The notes beneath the pieces were generated by a model, which saw only the letters and a program-made list of their open reading frames with translations, did no database searches and had not been told where the DNA came from. From Ectobacillus funiculus (GTDB lineage: Bacteria > Bacillota > Bacilli > Bacillales > Bacillaceae_G), in the NCBI RefSeq assembly GCF_004138295.1, contig NZ_SCFM01000004.1:248001-312000 (forward strand): a stretch of DNA of 64,000 nt. The letters are read 5' to 3'. The translations under genes were made by a program, and so were the position numbers. Below are positions 63,357 to 64,000 of this stretch, piece after piece. Positions within the stretch are counted from its first letter, which is position 1. The number at the start of each line of letters is the position of its first letter.

Positions 63357-64000
63357 TCACTCATACACTGGCTCCACGTTTTGCAATTTCTTTACCTTTT
63401 CTTCAATACCACTTTGTGCATTAATAAAAATTTGATACGTATCTTTACCATAGACACCTAAAAACTCATAGCATAATACCTCTTTCTTAAGATTGCTCAC
63501 GATGATTGCCTGCCGTTCCTCCATCACCTTCACATTTTTGCTAATGCGTTTTCTTGCCTCTTCTACAGTTATAGCTGGTTTTGCAATAGTACGTTTCTTA
63601 TAGGACGATAAATAATCCTTTGCGGAAAAACCGATAATCCCCCCATCATCAAGGGCAACCTTCATTTGAATAGATTCTGGATAAATCCGAACCCCATTGA
63701 TGTTTGTCACATATGTAAACATTCCAATAGAGTCATACTGTGCGCTATCATATAGCTCCATATTTTCAAACTTATGTTCCTTTAAAAACTGAAGACCTTT
63801 TGCCCCCGCATCATTGAGGCTGATTTTTTGCCCCTGAATCTTCCTATTGTTCATAACCCAAATTGGATATCCTCCTTTTTTGGTAATATCCATGTATGTT
63901 ATGCTGTTCGGTTTTGGCTGCTGGATAGAGACGCTATAAAAGCGATTATTTGCCCCTTTCCCGCTTTGCTCGACAGACATTTGTTCCATTCCCTTAAGCC
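63357..64000 (-). CDS. ypeB: Germination protein YpeB, N-terminal part outside the window
   Basis: The frame is open to base 64000 and ends at TGA 63357, giving about 214 residues of the C-terminal part of YpeB, which keeps the cortex-lytic enzyme SleB in place in the spore. PepSY-like repeats are visible: SITYMDITKKGGYPIWVMNN, ALDDGGIIGFSAKDYLSSYK, and CYEFLGVYGKDTYQIFINAQ. The partner sleB should lie beyond the edge. It is followed by the lipoprotein gene. Confidence 0.92.
   Translation of the reverse strand, partial: LKGMEQMSVEQSGKGANNRFYSVSIQQPKPNSITYMDITKKGGYPIWVMNNRKIQGQKISLNDAGAKGLQFLKEHKFENMELYDSAQYDSIGMFTYVTNINGVRIYPESIQMKVALDDGGIIGFSAKDYLSSYKKRTIAKPAITVEEARKRISKNVKVMEERQAIIVSNLKKEVLCYEFLGVYGKDTYQIFINAQSGIEEKVKKLQNVEPVYE

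Overview
The window looks like chromosomal DNA of a low-GC, aerobic, endospore-forming Firmicute of the Bacillaceae (Bacillus, Priestia or Ectobacillus type). Support comes from strong AGGAGG ribosome sites with frequent TTG and GTG starts, spore genes (a CotF-like coat protein, a gamma-SASP-like protein, YpeB and a YhcN/YlaJ lipoprotein), an oxygen-independent cobalt-early cobalamin operon with CbiW, CbiH60 and CbiX as known from Bacillus megaterium, and a haem-copper quinol oxidase. The species cannot be fixed from the sequence alone.

Layout. Bases 1-10 kb are a loose accessory stretch: an aldose epimerase cut by the edge, SelO, a drug-type MFS exporter beside a decayed MarR gene, DinB, CotF-like, YqcI/YcgG and GNAT genes, and an isochorismatase gene broken by one amber codon. 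Bases 10.1-15.9 kb carry a complete pentose phosphate operon (zwf-tkt-tal-gnd). Bases 15.9-24 kb are gene-poor: small proteins, a PsiE-like membrane protein, a three-subunit molybdenum hydroxylase, gene relics and a MITE-like element. Bases 24-30 kb form a sugar locus: a LacI-type regulator, an orphan sugar-binding lipoprotein-like or anchored protein, a sucrose/trehalose-type EIIBC and a GH13 alpha-glucosidase, preceded by a near-consensus promoter overlapped by a cre-like site and an operator-like repeat. Bases 30.3-34.2 kb hold the quinol oxidase operon, with a perfect TGTGA-N6-TCACA Fnr-type box placed about 42 bp before the predicted start of transcription.

Bases 34.56-35.36 kb hold the strangest element: six head-to-tail 133-bp units with strong internal symmetry and no coding capacity. 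One diverged copy lies at 3.17-3.29 kb and a fragment at 1.19 kb. Bases 35.5-39.5 kb are small regulators and membrane proteins.

Bases 39.5-59.9 kb are one minus-strand cobalamin operon of 23 genes: cbiW, a small membrane protein, cbiH60, X, J, C, D, ET, L, F, G, A, P, cobT, cobA, btuR, cobD, cobU, cobS, cobC, cbiZ, cbiB, pduX. Together they encode nearly all steps from uroporphyrinogen III and cobalt to the complete cobamide, including adenosylation, threonine phosphate supply, aminopropanol and nucleotide loop assembly, and salvage. It is preceded by two cobalamin riboswitches in series, each followed by its own intrinsic terminator. Precorrin-2 dehydrogenase and a cobalt importer are not in the window. 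The right end has NudL-like, YdjO-like and cold-shock genes, three tRNA genes (Leu, Gly, Ala) and the ypeB-yhcN spore pair.
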